A stretch of 64,000 nucleotides of DNA from Variovorax sp. dw_308 (GTDB taxonomy: Bacteria > Pseudomonadota > Gammaproteobacteria > Burkholderiales > Burkholderiaceae_C): NCBI RefSeq assembly GCF_019207085.1, contig NZ_JAATOM010000002.1, forward strand, positions 62,001 through 126,000. Reading direction: 5' to 3'. The position numbers were made by a program, and so were the translations under genes. Positions 10,218 through 18,389 of this stretch are shown here, piece by piece. The notes beneath the pieces were generated by a model. The model saw only the letters and a list, made by a program, of their open reading frames with translations, made no database searches and was not told where the DNA came from. Numbering within the stretch: the stretch's first letter is position 1; the number at the start of each line of letters is the position of its first letter.

Positions 10218-10472
10218 ATGCAAGTCACTATCAGACCATTCGGAAACAGCAAAGGCGTCGTCCTTCCAAAGCCACTGCTTGCCCAGGCAGGCCTCGGCGA
10301 CGAGGATGCGGCGGACATGACCGTCGAGGATGGCGCAATCGTCTTGAGGAAGACAGCGCGACCGGCCCGGGCTGGATGGGCGGAGGCTGCTCAGGCACTC
10401 GCCGCAAAGGGCGACGACGAATTGGTCATGGGCGAATTTGGCAACGCCGACGATGCGGAGTTGACCTGGTGA
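10218..10472 (+). CDS. MazE-like antitoxin (AbrB/SpoVT fold)
   Basis: 84 residues, starting MQVTIRPFGNSKGVVLPK. This is the swapped-hairpin DNA-binding fold of MazE/PemI antitoxins, in which the N-terminal half binds DNA and the acidic C-terminal half (MGEFGNADDAELTW) would wrap the toxin. A strong AGGAGGT ribosome site precedes the ATG. The stop overlaps the GTG start of the toxin gene by 4 bp. The antitoxin should neutralise the toxin encoded next to it and repress its own promoter. Confidence 0.88.
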   Translation: MQVTIRPFGNSKGVVLPKPLLAQAGLGDEDAADMTVEDGAIVLRKTARPARAGWAEAAQALAAKGDDELVMGEFGNADDAELTW

Positions 10473-10786
10473 AGCGCGGGGAGATCTGGCTCGTCAATCT
10501 CGACCCCACCGTCGGAAGTGAAATCAGGAAATCACGACCTTGTCTCGTGGTTTCGCCGTTGGAGTTGAACGATCACCTGCGTACCGTGATCGTGGCGCCA
10601 ATGACGTCGAAGGCCTTCTCTGCCCCTTTCCGAATTCCGCTAACACACGGGGGCACCAAGGGACTGATCTTGCTGGACCAGATTCGAACGGTCGACAAAG
10701 TGCGCTTGGCCAAAAAGCTCGGCGCGGTATCGGCGAAAACCTTGGCGGTCACGTTGACCACACTTCAAGAAGTTTTCGCGGAGTAA
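10469..10786 (+). CDS. MazF/PemK-type endoribonuclease toxin
   Basis: The start is a GTG at 10469 that overlaps the antitoxin stop (GTGA). The longer reading frame upstream is only antitoxin sequence read out of frame. The 105-residue product begins with the family signature KRGEIWLVNLDPTVGSEI and continues with RPCLVVSP and TVIVAPMTS, the conserved arginine and threonine segments of the RNase active site. MazF-like toxins cut mRNA when the labile antitoxin is lost. The cleavage site cannot be predicted here. Confidence 0.9.
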   Translation: MKRGEIWLVNLDPTVGSEIRKSRPCLVVSPLELNDHLRTVIVAPMTSKAFSAPFRIPLTHGGTKGLILLDQIRTVDKVRLAKKLGAVSAKTLAVTLTTLQEVFAE

Positions 10787-10830
10787 TTCATTGTCAGGCT
10801 GATCGAGCACCGATAAGCAAATGGCGACAG

Positions 10831-11520
10831 TTATTCGGATTTAACGCGGCCGGGCTTCTTCGATCCGTCGCGCTGGCTTTCCGCGCCACCCGTTGAAGCG
10901 CTCCCCGCATTCGCCTGCTCCAGCCAAAGCAAGGTATCCACATACGCCATGAACCGATTCAGGTACTCCGGCGAGAGGTCCCGCATCAACGTCAGCGCCT
11001 GATGCACCAGATGCTGCGAATTGAGCGGCCCCGCGTTCTCCGGCACCTTCGCCAGCGACTGCGTCAGCCGCCGATCGGCGCTCAGCCTGGACCAGGTGCT
11101 GCGGAAGTAGCTCAGCGTCTTCAGTTCGCGGGTGCCCTCGGGTGTCGGCACACCATCGGTGATTGCGGCCGGCCCGCGAGCTGAGGATGGCGCAAGCCGC
11201 CCGATGTGCTCGACCAGTTCGGCCAGCGGCCCGCGCGAGGCCTGGCTTGGCGGGCTCCCTCTCAGGGAAGCGGAACGCGATGCCGGTGGGCCGGCCTTTT
11301 CAAGGTCATCACCGTAGGTCCGCAAGAGCCTGTCGACCTTGTCGTCCAGCAAGCGCCGCGTCTCGCCGCTGTGCACCGCCGCCCTCCTCGCCATCGCCTC
11401 GATGAACCGGAAGCGCACGGGGTCCAGTCGATGCGCGCCCTGCTTGCGCCAAGCCTCCAGGGTCGCGCCAGCGTCCAGGTCCGCCGCCGCAACATGCGCA
11501 TTTGAAGCGTCGCTACCCAC
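10831..11520 (-). CDS. DUF2894-family protein, last gene of the motor-like operon
   Basis: 229-residue soluble protein, start GTG at 11520, which overlaps the stop of the upstream OmpA-like gene by 8 bp. Any longer N-terminus would be out-of-frame OmpA coding sequence. It contains a helical core (RFRFIEAMARRAAVHSGETR), a C-terminal part resembling a DUF2894 core (FMAYVDTLLWLEQAN), a proline/serine-rich middle and a basic tail. There is no signal peptide or membrane segment. Overlap with the MotB-like gene argues that the protein acts with the membrane motor. Its biochemical role is unknown. Confidence 0.75.
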   Translation of the reverse strand: MGSDASNAHVAAADLDAGATLEAWRKQGAHRLDPVRFRFIEAMARRAAVHSGETRRLLDDKVDRLLRTYGDDLEKAGPPASRSASLRGSPPSQASRGPLAELVEHIGRLAPSSARGPAAITDGVPTPEGTRELKTLSYFRSTWSRLSADRRLTQSLAKVPENAGPLNSQHLVHQALTLMRDLSPEYLNRFMAYVDTLLWLEQANAGSASTGGAESQRDGSKKPGRVKSE

Positions 11521-12169
11521 GGGGCTTGTCGACAACGATCGCATTCGACGGCCGCGGCGTCGGCGCCATTTCCACGCGTCGGTTCTTCGACCGCCCGTCC
11601 GCATCCGCATTCGACGCCACCGCCTGCTCGGATCCGAAGGCCGCCGCAAACACCGACCCCGACGGCAGCCCGTCCTCGATCAGCGAGCGCGTGACCGTCA
11701 AGGCCCGTTGCGCCGAGAGTTCCCAGTTGTCCGCGAACTGGCGATTGCCGCCGCGCACTTGCCGGTCGTCTGTGAAGCCGCTGACCATCAGGATCTCGTC
11801 GCGCGTCTTCAGGTACGCAGCCAGCGGCCCCGTGAGGCTCTTGAGCAACTGCCGACCCTCGGGCTGCAACTCGGCGGAGTTGAAGGCGAAGAGAACGCTG
11901 CCGCTGATGCCGATGCGGCCATTGTTCAGCGTCACGCGCCCGGCCGCGAGCGGGCCTTCCAGCGCCTTCTCGAGTGCCTCGCGGCGCTGCTCTTCCGCCT
12001 GCCGCTGCTTGACCTCGGCTTCCAGCTTGGTCGCGAGGTCCAGTTGCATGCCGAGTACACACACGAGGATCAGCACGAAAGCACCCAGCAGGCCCGACAT
12101 GAGGTCGCCGAAGACTGCCCAGACCGGTACCGTCGGCTCGACGCCGCCGTCGATCGCGTCGTCGGTCAT
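11513..12169 (-). CDS. MotB/ZorB-like OmpA-family protein
   Basis: 218 residues, start ATG at 12169, sharing one base with the stop of the DUF802 gene. One transmembrane helix (about 20-42) follows a short cytoplasmic tail and has an aspartate at its start (D22 in VFGDLMSGLLG), the position of the proton-carrying Asp of MotB, TolR, ExbD and ZorB. A coiled-coil linker leads to a periplasmic OmpA-like peptidoglycan-binding domain with the MotB-type motif NWELSAQRA. It should be the stator plug/anchor partner of the DUF802 protein. It is not flagellar: no flagellar genes are nearby. Confidence 0.85.
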   Translation of the reverse strand: MTDDAIDGGVEPTVPVWAVFGDLMSGLLGAFVLILVCVLGMQLDLATKLEAEVKQRQAEEQRREALEKALEGPLAAGRVTLNNGRIGISGSVLFAFNSAELQPEGRQLLKSLTGPLAAYLKTRDEILMVSGFTDDRQVRGGNRQFADNWELSAQRALTVTRSLIEDGLPSGSVFAAAFGSEQAVASNADADGRSKNRRVEMAPTPRPSNAIVVDKPRG

Positions 12170-14493
12170 CACGCTTCGCTGCCCGCAAGGGTCCGCTGGC
12201 TGGCCAGTTGCTGCAGATCTTCGACGATCTGCTTCTGCGACATGATGCTCAGGTCGATGACTTCCCTCGCCTGCGCCACGTAGTAGTCCAGTTGCTCGTC
12301 GCTGCGCGCGAGGGACTTGCCCAGTGCGCCTTCGATGCGCTGCAGGTGCGCCACGAGCTTCTCGTTCGACTGGCTGAACAACTGCACGGCCAGGCCGAAG
12401 GCCTCGCCCAGGCTCGCCACCTCGACCGCGCTGCCGGTGACCTGCGCGGCGACGTCGGCCATGCGCGCGGTTTCGGCCTCGACCTTGTCGGTGAAGCGCG
12501 TGCCGACGCGTTCCATCACGTCCGCCGACGCCGCCACCAGCGCGTCGATGGCCGCGCGCTGTTCGGTGGAGGCGTGGTTCACGGCGCCGAGCAGGGTCTC
12601 CAGCGTCTCGAGGATGCGGCTGCGCTCCTCCAGCATCGCGTTGTCGCGCACCATGCTGTCGGACAGTTTCTGGCGCAGCTCGCCGATGACTTCGGCGGCC
12701 GCGCGGGGCGCTTCCGACGCGGCCTGCATGAGCTGCGCGATCTCGGCGATGGTGCGGCTGGCGTGGTCCTCCGAATGTGCAGAGATGTCGCGGCCGGTCC
12801 GGGCCAGCGTCTCGCAGATTTCGCGTTGTTGATGCTCGGCGCGCTGGCCGGCTTGCTGCCATTCCTGCTGCAGCGATTCGGCCATGGCTTCCAGGGACTG
12901 CGTCCACGCGCCAAGGCGCTGTTCGTCGCGCGAGGCCATCGCCTCCAGCGCGTGCGTCCAGGCTGCCAGCCGCTGTTCGTCGCGCGACGCCATCTCCGCT
13001 TGCAGGCTGGCATGCGCTTGATCCACCGTGCGCTGCAACGAGGCCGCGTGTTGCTCGAAGCCTGCCGCAGCCGACACGAGGGCCTGCTGCGCCTCGCCCG
13101 ACAGCGCCTCGCTGACGCGCTGATGCTGCGCCAGCGCCTGCCCCCAGGTGTCCGACACGCTGCTTGCGGTGCTCTCCAGCCGAGCCGCGACGCCGTCCAC
13201 CAGCGATGCGGCATGCTGCTCAAATCCTGCCGCAGCCGACACCAGGGCTTGATGTGTATCGCCTGCCAGCTTCTCGCTGACCAACTGATGCTGCGCGAGC
13301 GCCTGCCCCCAGGTGTCCGACACGCTACTCGCCGTGCTTTCCAGCCGAGCCGCGACGCCTTCTACCAGCGAAGCCGACCGTTGCTCGAAGGTCTGCGCAA
13401 AGTGGTCGAGCGAGCTCCGCAGGTGGCCCGACTGCGCGACGATGGCGCCCTGGTGTTCCGCGAGCGCGGTTCTCCAGATGTCCGCCACAGCGCCCGTGGT
13501 CGCCTCCAGCCGGGTCGACAGGCCGTCGAGTTGCTTCTGCACGCTGTGCTCCACGGTGCCGTGCAACGCGACAGCTTCCCGCGCGATGCCAGCCATCGCC
13601 GCTTCCACGACCGGCTGGATCGTCGCGCCGGCGACGCGGGCGCTTTCAGTCAGGCTTTCCTTCAGGGACTGGCCGACGGAGGTGGCAAGCCCCGAATAGA
13701 CCGCCTCCGCCTTCAGGTGGAAGCTGTCCTGGCTGGACGCGATGCGCTCGTTCAAGGCCGCGCTCTGTCGCTCCATCGCCGCCAGCATCTCCTGCAGCCG
13801 GCCGACCAATTCCGGCATCGCCTCGCCCTGCCGCTGCAGCAGCCTGAAAGACTCCTCGCGCTGGTGCGCCGCGGAAAACACGCGAAGGCTCGTCGCGATT
13901 CGCGTGTCCAAGGCTTGCGCTGCCTGCAGCCGGTCGCGCCGGCACAGCGCGGAGACCAGCCCCAGCATCGCCGATGCAGCCACGCCCGCGACGGAGGTGC
14001 CGAAGGCCAGGCCCAAGCCCCGCACCGGCGCGGCCAGCGAGGAGCGGATCGCATTCACGTCCGACGCGCTCTCCAGCGCGATGCCGGTGCCGTTCAGCGT
14101 GACCACCATGCCAAGGAAGGTGCCCAGCATGCCCAGCAGCACCAGCAGCCCCGCCAGGTAGGGCGTCATGGCCGGGCCGGGCAAGCCGACGCGCACGCCC
14201 TCGACGCGCAGGCGAACCGGGTTCTGCAGCGACGGATGCAGTTGCTGCAGCCACGGGCCCAGGCTCGCCGGCGGGTCGCCCTTCTGCGAAACGGCACGCG
14301 CAAGAGTCGCGGTCGCTTGGTGGAAGTGCAGCAGTTCAAGCGCGCCCATCAGGTAGAACGCGCCGACCAGCAGCGTGATCACCAGCGCCAGCGGATTGGT
14401 GCCGATGTATCCGGCGCCCACCCAGCACACGGCGGCCAGGCCAACCAGGAAGGCGGCGTAATGGAGAGATCTGTTCATGTGGCTTAGGGTCAC
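12169..14493 (-). CDS. DUF802 membrane protein, MotA/ExbB/ZorA-like channel with long coiled-coil tail
   Basis: 774 residues. There are four predicted membrane helices, at about 12-30, 34-54, 109-134 and 157-183. Helices 3 and 4 (LGMLGTFLGMV and GLGLAFGTSVAGVAASAM) match the pore helices of the MotA/TolQ/ExbB/ZorA proton-channel family. The remaining 590 residues are a long alanine/glutamine-rich helical tail with 55-residue repeats, as in ZorA's cytoplasmic tail. The GTG at 14493 lies 1 bp after the DUF3348 stop. An ATG at 14478 is an alternative start. With the OmpA-like partner it should form an ion-driven inner-membrane motor. The output is unknown. Confidence 0.82.
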   Translation of the reverse strand: MTLSHMNRSLHYAAFLVGLAAVCWVGAGYIGTNPLALVITLLVGAFYLMGALELLHFHQATATLARAVSQKGDPPASLGPWLQQLHPSLQNPVRLRVEGVRVGLPGPAMTPYLAGLLVLLGMLGTFLGMVVTLNGTGIALESASDVNAIRSSLAAPVRGLGLAFGTSVAGVAASAMLGLVSALCRRDRLQAAQALDTRIATSLRVFSAAHQREESFRLLQRQGEAMPELVGRLQEMLAAMERQSAALNERIASSQDSFHLKAEAVYSGLATSVGQSLKESLTESARVAGATIQPVVEAAMAGIAREAVALHGTVEHSVQKQLDGLSTRLEATTGAVADIWRTALAEHQGAIVAQSGHLRSSLDHFAQTFEQRSASLVEGVAARLESTASSVSDTWGQALAQHQLVSEKLAGDTHQALVSAAAGFEQHAASLVDGVAARLESTASSVSDTWGQALAQHQRVSEALSGEAQQALVSAAAGFEQHAASLQRTVDQAHASLQAEMASRDEQRLAAWTHALEAMASRDEQRLGAWTQSLEAMAESLQQEWQQAGQRAEHQQREICETLARTGRDISAHSEDHASRTIAEIAQLMQAASEAPRAAAEVIGELRQKLSDSMVRDNAMLEERSRILETLETLLGAVNHASTEQRAAIDALVAASADVMERVGTRFTDKVEAETARMADVAAQVTGSAVEVASLGEAFGLAVQLFSQSNEKLVAHLQRIEGALGKSLARSDEQLDYYVAQAREVIDLSIMSQKQIVEDLQQLASQRTLAGSEA
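13061..13390 (-). repeat. Two tandem 165-bp repeats inside the DUF802 gene
   Basis: The segment starting CCTGCCGCAGCCGACAC occurs at 13061 and again at 13226. The 55-residue units (FEQHAASLVDGVAARLEST and so on) are nearly identical over most of their length. This matches the DUF802 repeat and would lengthen the coiled-coil tail by whole units, so the copy number may vary between strains. Confidence 0.8.
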
Positions 14494-14494
14494 T

Positions 14495-15223
14495 TCACTT
14501 CATGCGAAGGGCTTCGAGCAGCCCTTCGACCGGTTGAAATCGAATATCCAGTTCGGCCAGCAACACGCCTTGCATGTCCTTGCCGAACGCTTCCAGCCAG
14601 GCTGCGGGCTGGACCTGACCCGGCGAACTTACTGGCTTGCCGGCGTTGTCCGGCGCGTCCGGCGCGTCCGGCCCGTCCGGCATTTGGCCCTGCGCCCCCG
14701 AGTGCGCCTGCTTCAGACGCTTGAAATACTTCTCCAGCACCGCAGGCACCGTCGCCAGCAAGCGCTGCTCCTGCGGGTCCAGGGCCTGCTCCATCACTGC
14801 GTCCACCGATGCCAGCCGCGCCATGGCCGGCGATCTGCCCGCCAGCACCGCCCTCAAGCGACCACGCAACGGCCCGATGCCCGCCTCCATCGCCTGCTGC
14901 CGCGCGATGTAGCGCTGGCGGTAAGGGGCGAAGTCGTCGACCGAGAAGGCCGTGCCTTCGGTGATGGCCTTGGTCAGCGCGGTGCGCACACGCGCGCATT
15001 CACGTTCCTCGGCGCTTGCGGAGGCAAGTGCGCGGGAGGGCGCGGTTGCCGGAGGGCTGTTCAACGCGGAGGACAAAGAGATGGCGTCGGTCCATCGGAG
15101 CCATTGGCTCAATCGCTCCGCGAAGGCTTGTTTGGGTTCGGGGGCGCCGTGATCGGTCAGTCGAGCCAGCAAGAGAATGAGCGCCGATCCGGTGACACCT
15201 GGGCGCCGTGACACTTGCACCAT
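14495..15223 (-). CDS. DUF3348-family protein, first gene of the motor-like operon
   Basis: About 242 residues if started at the ATG at 15223 (MVQVSRRPGVTGSAL). An upstream TTG would add a poor-quality extension. The protein is soluble and helical, with RxRY-type helices (FAPYRQRYIARQQAMEAGIG) and a proline/aspartate-rich linker before a C-terminal amphipathic segment. There is no catalytic motif. It is followed directly by the DUF802, OmpA-like and DUF2894 genes with overlaps or near-overlaps, so all four are surely one transcription unit. It may be a cytoplasmic factor docking on the tail of the DUF802 protein, which is an inference from order only. Confidence 0.78.
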   Translation of the reverse strand: MVQVSRRPGVTGSALILLLARLTDHGAPEPKQAFAERLSQWLRWTDAISLSSALNSPPATAPSRALASASAEERECARVRTALTKAITEGTAFSVDDFAPYRQRYIARQQAMEAGIGPLRGRLRAVLAGRSPAMARLASVDAVMEQALDPQEQRLLATVPAVLEKYFKRLKQAHSGAQGQMPDGPDAPDAPDNAGKPVSSPGQVQPAAWLEAFGKDMQGVLLAELDIRFQPVEGLLEALRMK

Positions 15224-15290
15224 ATCGCCAGAGGGAAAAACCGGGCAGTTTACCCGGTCGCCCCCGCCCAACCCCGGTCCACCCGATCGG

Positions 15291-16853
15291 CTACTGGGCG
15301 ACGCCGTTGCCGCCCGCGTACATGAGCCGCAGTTCGCGCTTGAGCAGCTTGCCCGTCGGATTCTTCGGCAGCGCGTCGGTCAGGATCACGCGCTTGGGCA
15401 GCTTGAACCCGCCGAGGCGGCCGGCGCAGGCGGCGAGCAACTCCGCCTCGGTCATGTCCACGCCCTGCTTGAGCACGACCACGGCGGTCACCGCCTCGAT
15501 CCATTTCGGATCCGGCACGCCGATCACGGCCACCTCCGAAACGCCCTCCACGCCGTAGATGGCCTCTTCCACCTCGCGGCTGGAGACGTTTTCGCCACCG
15601 GTCTTGATCATGTCCTTCTTGCGGTCGACCACGGTGATGTAGCCCTCGTCATCCATGGTGCCGAGGTCGCCGCTGTGGAACCAGCCGCCATGGAACGCCG
15701 CGGCGGTGCGCTCCTCGTCGTTGTAATAGCCGGCCAGCAACTGGGGCGAGCGGTGCACGATCTCCCCGACCTCGCCGGTCTTCACATCCTGCATGTCGTC
15801 GTCGACCAGGCGCGTCTCGACATTGAGCGCGGCCTTGCCGGCCGAGCCCGCCTTGCGAAGCTGGTCCTCGGGCTTGAGCACGGTGGCCACCGGCGCGATC
15901 TCGGTCTGGCCATAGAGGTTCCACAGGCGCAGGTGCGGCATGCGCTGCTGCATCTCCTTCAGCACCTCGACCGGCATGATCGACGCGCCGTAGTAGCCCT
16001 TCTTCAGCAGCGACAGGTCGGTCTGCGCGAACTCAGGCGCACGCAGCAGCGCGATCCAGACCGTGGGCGGCGCGAAGAAGGAATTGATGCCGTTCGCAAC
16101 CATCATGGCCAGCAGGTTCTGCGCTGTCGGCTTGCTCGTGATGATGTTGGTCGCGCCCACGTACACCGACGGGCCCAGGAACACGTCGAGCTGAGCGCAG
16201 TGGTAGAGCGGCAGCGCGTGCAGCAGGCGGTCCGAGGCGGTGAGCTCGATGTCGACCAGGCATGTCACGTATTCGGAGATGACTGCATCGTGGGTGAGCA
16301 TCGCACCCTTGGGCCGCGACTCGGTGCCGCTGGTGTAGACGATCTGGGCGAGCATCGCGCCGTTCAATGCGCGCTCGGGTGCCGGGCCGTCGAGCAGCAG
16401 GCTGTCGAAGGCCAGCATGTCGGACTCTGGTGGCGAGGCCTGTTCGCCGGGCAGCCACACCAGTTGCTGCACCGCCGTGTCGCTGATCGCGGCCCTTGCC
16501 AATGCCGCCCCTTCGGAGTCCACGCAAAGCATGCGCGCACCGGCATGCTGGAGGATGTAGCGCGACTCGTCGGCGTTCAGCATGAAGTTCACCGGCACCA
16601 GCACCGCGCCGATGCGCGCCACGGCGAAGCGCAGGGCCGCGAACGCATGCGAGTTGCGCGACAGCACCGCAACCCTGTCCCCCACCCCGATGCCCTGCTC
16701 CACCAGGCCATTGGCCAGCCGCGTGCAGACGGCGTCGAATTCGCGGTATGTCCAGGCAGTCGATCCGCACTGGATCGCGAGCTTGTCGGGGGAGCGGCGG
16801 CAGGTGCGGCGCAGCAGGTCGCCAAGGGTCTGGCGGCTCATGTCTCCAGTCAT
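15291..16853 (-). CDS. Acyl-CoA synthetase (AMP-forming)
   Basis: 520-residue member of the ANL superfamily. The phosphate-binding motif reads YTSGTESRPKGA, with Glu-Ser-Arg replacing the usual Thr-Gly-x. It also has LYGQTEIAP, a GWFHSGDLG motif and the C-terminal catalytic lysine in PKNPTGKLLKREL. It should activate a fatty or aryl carboxylic acid to its CoA ester through an acyl-adenylate. Two starts are possible: ATG at 16853 after AAGGA, and ATG at 16841 after GGAG. The divergent neighbour is a substrate-binding protein that may take up the same acid. Confidence 0.88.
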   Translation of the reverse strand: MTGDMSRQTLGDLLRRTCRRSPDKLAIQCGSTAWTYREFDAVCTRLANGLVEQGIGVGDRVAVLSRNSHAFAALRFAVARIGAVLVPVNFMLNADESRYILQHAGARMLCVDSEGAALARAAISDTAVQQLVWLPGEQASPPESDMLAFDSLLLDGPAPERALNGAMLAQIVYTSGTESRPKGAMLTHDAVISEYVTCLVDIELTASDRLLHALPLYHCAQLDVFLGPSVYVGATNIITSKPTAQNLLAMMVANGINSFFAPPTVWIALLRAPEFAQTDLSLLKKGYYGASIMPVEVLKEMQQRMPHLRLWNLYGQTEIAPVATVLKPEDQLRKAGSAGKAALNVETRLVDDDMQDVKTGEVGEIVHRSPQLLAGYYNDEERTAAAFHGGWFHSGDLGTMDDEGYITVVDRKKDMIKTGGENVSSREVEEAIYGVEGVSEVAVIGVPDPKWIEAVTAVVVLKQGVDMTEAELLAACAGRLGGFKLPKRVILTDALPKNPTGKLLKRELRLMYAGGNGVAQ

Positions 16854-17071
16854 TTTTTTCCTTTGTCTCGGTTGAAATCCAAGTATCCACGCGACGCCCG
16901 GCGCACGGCTTGTGAACTTTTGAATTCGTTCCTTGCCACCGCGTTTGCCTGATTCGTCGCGAATGCCACGCCAGGTCCTGGAAGAGACCTCGCGCAGGTG
17001 ACGAATTTACATTTTGTTGCTAATGTCAATGGCTTCGTTGAACCACCTGAACGCCGAATTGGATAGCCAGC

Positions 17072-18235
17072 ATGAACAGATTCGAGGCCGCCTCTTCTTC
17101 CCTGTCCCACACGCCCAATCGGCGCCAGGCCATCGGCCGCGTGACGGGCGTCTTGGCGGCCGCGTCCGGGCTGGCGGCGCCCGCATTTGCGCAGGCCCGG
17201 GTGGTTCGGATCGGCACGACCTTCGACAACAGCAGTGTTGAAAAGGCCAACGGCACGGGCATGTTCCTGGGCTCGTCGGCGTACTTCAACGCAGTCAACA
17301 AGGCCGGCGGCATCCACGGCGCGAGGATCGACCTGGTCTCCGCCGACGACCAGTTCAAGCCCGACGTGGCCAAGGCCAACGCCCTTGCCTTCGCCGCCGA
17401 CAGCACCGTGGTGGCGATGCTGCATCCGCTGGGCACGCGCCAGGCGGCCGAGGTGATCGACGCGGTGCCCGGCATGGCCGTGGTGGGGCCGAACACGGGC
17501 ACGGTGTCGCTTCGCAAGAAGGCCGCGCCCAACGCCTTCTGGGTGCGCGCCAACTACGACCAGGAAATCGACAAGCTCGTGGCCACGGCGGTGACGGCCG
17601 GGCAGACGCGCATCGGCATCGTGTATTCGAACGATCCGCTCGGCCAATCCTTGCTGGCAGGTTTCAAGGCGGCGCTGGCGAAAGTCAAGCTGGAGCCGGC
17701 GGTCATCGCGAGCACGCCGGGGACGACCAGCATGGAAGTCGGCCCCGCGGCCGCGCAGATCGCCGCGGCCACGCCGCAGGTGGTCATCATCGGCCTGGCC
17801 GGCACCGCGCCAGCTTTCGTGAAGGCCCTGCGCCAGGCGGGCGGCAAGAGCAACGGCTATGGCCTGTCGATCACCGCCGGATCGCTGAGCGCGATGGGCG
17901 AGTTGTCGCACGGGCTCGGCTTCTCGATGGTGATGCCCTCCCCCTTCGCGACGAAGTTCGAAATCGTGCGGCGCTACCAGGTCGACATGCTGGCCAGCGG
18001 CAACAAGGAGTTCTCGCTGCCGAGCCTGGAGGGCTATGTGGATGCCTGCGTGCTCGGCGAAGGCCTGCGCCGCGCCGGCCCGTCGCCCACACGCGCGAGC
18101 CTGCTGGCATCGATGGAACGGATCGAGGGATTGGACCTCGGCGGCGTGAAGATCAACTTCAGCCGCGGCAACCGCGAAGGCAACCAGTTCGTGGACGTGG
18201 CGGTGATCAGCGCGAGCGGGCGATTGCTGAGCTGA
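17072..18235 (+). CDS. ABC transporter substrate-binding protein (Leu/Ile/Val-binding family)
   Basis: 387 residues with a cleavable export signal ending near APAFAQA. The signal contains a twin arginine (NRRQAIGRVTG), so Tat export is possible. The mature part is a type I periplasmic binding fold (VVRIGTTFDNSS and IGIVYSNDPLGQ). No permease or ATPase genes lie beside it, so it is an orphan receptor. It is divergent from an acyl-CoA synthetase gene, suggesting uptake of an organic or aromatic acid. The ligand is not predictable. Confidence 0.85.
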   Translation: MNRFEAASSSLSHTPNRRQAIGRVTGVLAAASGLAAPAFAQARVVRIGTTFDNSSVEKANGTGMFLGSSAYFNAVNKAGGIHGARIDLVSADDQFKPDVAKANALAFAADSTVVAMLHPLGTRQAAEVIDAVPGMAVVGPNTGTVSLRKKAAPNAFWVRANYDQEIDKLVATAVTAGQTRIGIVYSNDPLGQSLLAGFKAALAKVKLEPAVIASTPGTTSMEVGPAAAQIAAATPQVVIIGLAGTAPAFVKALRQAGGKSNGYGLSITAGSLSAMGELSHGLGFSMVMPSPFATKFEIVRRYQVDMLASGNKEFSLPSLEGYVDACVLGEGLRRAGPSPTRASLLASMERIEGLDLGGVKINFSRGNREGNQFVDVAVISASGRLLS

Positions 18236-18261
18236 AGCGGAAGGCGGGACGCGCGGCGCCT

Positions 18262-18389
18262 CAGAAGGTGTGAAGATTTCGTAGCGAGGGCGCCGAGGTC
18301 GGGTCGAGGACCGGAACCGCACTCTCGTGCGGTGAGGACCGCAGGCCCGAGATCGGCGTCCGCAGTAGAAAGATTCACACCTTCTTCAG
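18262..18389. repeat. 128-bp hairpin repeat between convergent genes (copy 1)
   Basis: The ends are perfect 12-bp inverted repeats, AGAAGGTGTGAA and TTCACACCTTCT. Inside are a second stem (GCCGAGGTCGGG with CCCGAGATCGGC) and a top hairpin CCGCAC-TCTC-GTGCGG. The element is about 91% identical to the copy at 22684. Its right end contains the TGA stop codon of the MFS gene on the minus strand. It begins 26 bp after the stop of the binding-protein gene, so it could serve as a bidirectional terminator or mRNA 3'-end stabiliser. Confidence 0.88.

Noticed and set aside
11513..12907. Long form of the OmpA-like protein starting at 12907
   Set aside because: The extra 246 residues are out-of-frame DUF802 coding sequence; the ATG at 12169 gives a normal MotB-like N-terminus.
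10831..15223. Calling the operon a complete Zorya defence system
   Set aside because: Only the ZorA/ZorB-like pair is similar; no ZorC/ZorD helicase or ZorE nuclease is present, so only a motor-like system is claimed.
15177..16952. A 591-codon plus-strand frame opposite the acyl-CoA synthetase
   Set aside because: Antisense shadow; no ribosome site, no motif, and the synthetase motifs are intact.
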